DNA from: Nitrospinota bacterium
Lineage (GTDB): Bacteria > UBA8248 > JACPRG01
Assembly: GCA_030740135.1 (NCBI GenBank)
Contig: JASLXW010000155.1
Coordinates: forward strand, 1-8,379
Reading direction: 5' to 3'
DNA length: 8,379 bases
Positions 7,197 to 8,379 of this stretch are shown piece after piece (positions within the stretch are counted from its first letter, which is position 1; every line of letters starts with the position of its first letter). The notes beneath the pieces were generated by a model. The model saw nothing but the letters and a program-made list of their open reading frames with translations. It was not told the origin of the DNA and made no database searches. The translations under genes were made by a program, and so were the position numbers.

Positions 7197-7295
7197 ATGC
7201 CCGAATTCGTTGTAACGAATCCCGTGGGCGCCGCCGATAAAGTGAGGGAATGCCCGTCCTCCGTTGGACACGGCGGTAGGGCGATTCGATACTGA
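7197..7295 (+). CDS. possible small ORF, 32 codons, unknown
   Basis: In the gap between the SDR and the ferredoxin an ATG at 7197 is preceded by a strong GGAGGG seven bases upstream and opens 32 codons, beginning MPEFVVTNPVGAADKVRE and ending in TGA. It has one cysteine, no hydrophobic helix and no motif I know. About 62% of its third codon positions are G or C by my count, apparently less than in the neighbouring genes, which weakens the case. The ribosome-site match could arise from the G-rich tract (G7 at 7179-7185) by chance. It overlaps the inverted repeat at 7205-7220 and a promoter candidate at 7265-7293, so the same DNA may be regulatory instead. Confidence 0.25.
   Translation: MPEFVVTNPVGAADKVRECPSSVGHGGRAIRY
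7205..7220. promoter_or_regulatory. perfect 7+7 inverted repeat, possible operator
   Basis: ATTCGTT-GT-AACGAAT is a perfect seven-base inverted repeat with a two-base centre, the shape of a dimeric repressor site. It lies about 45 bases upstream of a promoter-like pair in front of the ferredoxin. It is AT-rich in a GC-rich setting, which makes chance less likely. No T-run follows, so it is not a terminator. No regulator gene is in the window, so binding is inference. Confidence 0.3.
7265..7293 (+). promoter_or_regulatory. candidate promoter of the ferredoxin gene
   Basis: TGGACA (7265-7270, five of six to TTGACA) and GATACT (7288-7293, four of six to TATAAT) are 17 bases apart. Initiation near 7300 would give a leader of about 90 bases before the ferredoxin ATG. 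The leader would contain the hairpin at 7320-7341, so either the hairpin is not a full terminator or this promoter is not the one used. Confidence 0.35.
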
Positions 7296-7319
7296 AGTTT
7301 GCGGTTCAAAGGACGCTGA

Positions 7320-7341
7320 CGCCCGAGGGGCGAGTCTTTTT
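7320..7341 (+). terminator. weak hairpin with T-run (possible terminator or attenuator)
   Basis: CGCCC-GAG-GGGCG forms a five-pair GC stem with a three-base loop, followed after four bases by TTTTT (7337-7341). The stem is short and the T-run is not directly attached, so termination would be inefficient. It could end the SDR transcript or regulate the ferredoxin leader. Confidence 0.25.
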
Positions 7342-7388
7342 GGATCGCACTGTGTGTAAATTCCGAATCAAAGCGGGAGAAGCTTGTT

Positions 7389-7691
7389 ATGGCAACCATG
7401 ATCACGGATGAATGCATCAGTTGCGGGGTGTGCGAGCCTGAATGCCCCAACGAAGCCATCACCGAAGGAGAAGACATCTTCGTCATCGACCCCAACACGT
7501 GCACGGAGTGCGTGGGGTTCCACGACGAAGAGCAGTGCGCCGTCGTCTGCCCGGTCGATTGCTGTGTTCCGGACCCCAATAACGAGGAAACGGAAGAGCT
7601 CTTGTTGGGCCGCGCCAAAGAGATCAATCCGAACATGGACGTTCCGGACCTGGCGGACCTGACGCCGGACCTGTCGCGGTTCCGGACTTAA
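7389..7691 (+). CDS. yfhL: YfhL/'Alvin'-type 2[4Fe-4S] ferredoxin
   Basis: A 100-residue acidic small electron carrier. The first cluster motif is C9-ISC12-GVC15-EPEC19-P. The second is C38-TEC41, an eight-residue insertion (VGFHDEEQ), then C50-AVVC54-P. The insertion between the second and third cysteines of the second motif is the mark of the Allochromatium vinosum/YfhL ferredoxin family, whose clusters have unusually low and well separated potentials. CTECVGFHDE and DPNNEETEEL also follow the family. Extra cysteines C58 and C59 follow the second motif; A. vinosum ferredoxin has one at about this place. An acidic tail of roughly 15 residues (VPDLADLTPDL) goes beyond the usual end. GGGAG nine bases before the ATG supports the start; ATG at 7398 is an alternative three codons in, but the family keeps MA-x-x-IT. 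The gene is followed by a strong terminator and so is probably monocistronic. The redox partner is unknown. Confidence 0.96.
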   Translation: MATMITDECISCGVCEPECPNEAITEGEDIFVIDPNTCTECVGFHDEEQCAVVCPVDCCVPDPNNEETEELLLGRAKEINPNMDVPDLADLTPDLSRFRT

Positions 7692-7711
7692 ATTCCGGCG
7701 CGATTCGAATC

Positions 7712-7746
7712 AAACCTCCCGTCCTCTGAGGATGGGAGGTTTTTTT
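7712..7746 (+). terminator. intrinsic terminator of the ferredoxin gene
   Basis: The sequence from 7712 to 7725 (AAACCTCCCGTCCT) pairs fully with 7729-7742 through a CTG loop, a 14-pair stem with one G-U pair, and runs directly into seven T (7740-7746). It starts 21 bases after the ferredoxin stop and is a textbook rho-independent terminator. Confidence 0.95.
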
Positions 7747-7778
7747 GTGTCTGACGGCCGGTGCGGTGCGGATGACCC

Positions 7779-7798
7779 GGGCGGTTCACCGCCCTTTT
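7779..7798 (+). terminator. second, backup hairpin terminator
   Basis: GGGCGG-TTCA-CCGCCC followed by TTTT lies 33 bases beyond the main terminator. It may catch read-through toward the converging minus-strand gene. The T-run is short, so strength is uncertain. The remaining bases to 7905 hold no gene or site I can support. Confidence 0.4.
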
Positions 7799-7905
7799 GG
7801 ATTGCGATCGGACGCGGAGCGTGGGGGGAAGAAATCCCGGGGATCGGTGTGGCGCGGGGGCGCGGGTCGGTGACCCTCGGCCGCCGCTGGTTTTTGATGC
7901 GGCAA

Positions 7906-8379
7906 TCAGCGGGAAATGACGAACTCCCAGTCCCGGAAGGTCTCGAACCCGGTCCGGACCAACCGGCCGTCCCCGACCCGGGGGTCGTCGAACGGGACGA
8001 AGTGGGTCAGCTTGAGGAAAGGGAGCTGACGGAGGGTGTCCTCTAGGCCGCCCGGTCCGCCGGGCCGGATGGGCCGGAAGAACTCCTCCCCCCGCCGCCA
8101 CTCGAAGGGGTCCGGGGTGACGGCGATCCAGTCTTCGCGCGCCGACAGGCCGTCCCAACCGGCGAAGGCCCGACGCTGATATTCGGAAAGATGCTCCCCC
8201 GAGAGAATCAGGGTGAACAGAAAATGGTGTCCCCACCAGAATATCGACCGGTAGGCGAATATGAACTCCCTTGAGAACCGGCGCGGGAAATCCAGGAAGA
8301 GGTAGGGGAGATCGTAATGTTTCTCGCCTCCGCTCAGCTTCCCCTCGGTGAAATCCACGCCTTGGGGGGCGAGATACCG
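7906..8379 (-). CDS. unrecognised protein, C-terminal 157 residues, cut by right window edge
   Basis: The minus-strand frame is open from the right edge (8379) to a TGA at 7906-7908, 157 residues. A GTG at 8358 is in frame, but the frame runs on to the edge and no convincing ribosome site precedes that GTG, so the true start is probably outside. I do not recognise the family. Visible features are a stretch rich in aromatic residues (HYDLPYLFLDFPRRFSREF, then FAYRSIFWWGHHFLFTLILS with a WWGHH core) and FAGWDGLSAREDWIAVTPDP. A glycine/proline-rich loop (RPIRPGGPGGLEDT) precedes a C-terminal block ending WEFVISR. FLFTLILS is hydrophobic but short for a membrane helix, and the overall impression is a soluble, aromatic-rich domain. 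Codon third positions are G/C-rich like the other genes, supporting a real coding region. It converges with the ferredoxin gene across two plus-strand terminators; no minus-strand terminator is obvious after its stop. Confidence 0.72.
   Translation of the reverse strand, partial: RYLAPQGVDFTEGKLSGGEKHYDLPYLFLDFPRRFSREFIFAYRSIFWWGHHFLFTLILSGEHLSEYQRRAFAGWDGLSAREDWIAVTPDPFEWRRGEEFFRPIRPGGPGGLEDTLRQLPFLKLTHFVPFDDPRVGDGRLVRTGFETFRDWEFVISR

Noticed and set aside
7296..7320. tRNA T-arm-like GGTTCAAAGG in the ferredoxin leader.
   Set aside because: The bases flanking TTCAAA do not form a five-pair stem and no acceptor or anticodon arm can be drawn around it.
1..8379. CRISPR array, insertion sequence, phage, toxin-antitoxin or defence genes.
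   Set aside because: No regularly spaced repeats, terminal inverted repeats, transposase motifs or known defence domains were seen; the genes are metabolic, envelope-related or unknown.

Overview
The window looks like chromosomal DNA from a high-GC bacterium. Genes sit close together, most have clear Shine-Dalgarno sequences (GGAGGAG, AGGAGGT, GGAG), there are several sigma70-like hexamer pairs, and there is a textbook intrinsic terminator. The phylum cannot be fixed from this sequence. The gene mix (YecE/DUF72 protein, ACMSD-like amidohydrolase, GT39 membrane glycosyltransferase, sugar-nucleotide SDR, YfhL/'Alvin'-type ferredoxin) fits a Gram-negative proteobacterial or deep-branching lineage. 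I see no tRNA, rRNA, CRISPR array, transposase, phage gene or attachment site, and no gene-free stretch longer than 300 bases.

Layout, left to right. (1) Positions 1-360, minus strand: the N-terminal part of a DUF72/YecE-family protein running off the left edge, with its own promoter candidate at 389-417. (2) Positions 463-2407, plus strand: a tight pair, an ACMSD-type metal-dependent amidohydrolase followed after 22 bases by an acetamidase/formamidase-family enzyme, probably one small-molecule catabolic unit. (3) Positions 2461-4637, plus strand: a polytopic GT39 (ArnT/PMT-like) glycosyltransferase with a TTG start and a small Yip1-like membrane protein. (4) Positions 4826-7164, plus strand: a cytoplasmic GT4 glycosyltransferase and an NAD-dependent sugar-nucleotide epimerase/dehydratase. 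(5) Positions 7165-7388: a 224-base spacer holding a possible 32-codon small ORF, a perfect 7+7 inverted repeat, a promoter-like pair and a weak hairpin with a T-run. (6) Positions 7389-7691: a YfhL-type 2[4Fe-4S] ferredoxin ending in a strong terminator. (7) Positions 7906-8379, minus strand: the C-terminal 157 residues of an unrecognised protein converging on the ferredoxin.

How the genes may work together: the GT39 enzyme, GT4 enzyme and SDR are a plausible set for building an envelope glycan or glycosylating exported products. The SDR would make or interconvert a nucleotide sugar, GT4 would use it on the cytoplasmic face, and GT39 would use a lipid-linked sugar on the far side of the membrane. 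The amidohydrolase/amidase pair looks like a separate metabolic unit, and the ferredoxin is a separately terminated gene. No established defence system, secretion system or mobile element is visible. The least explained parts are the right-edge minus-strand gene, the 7165-7388 spacer and the C10 tract in the DUF72 gene.
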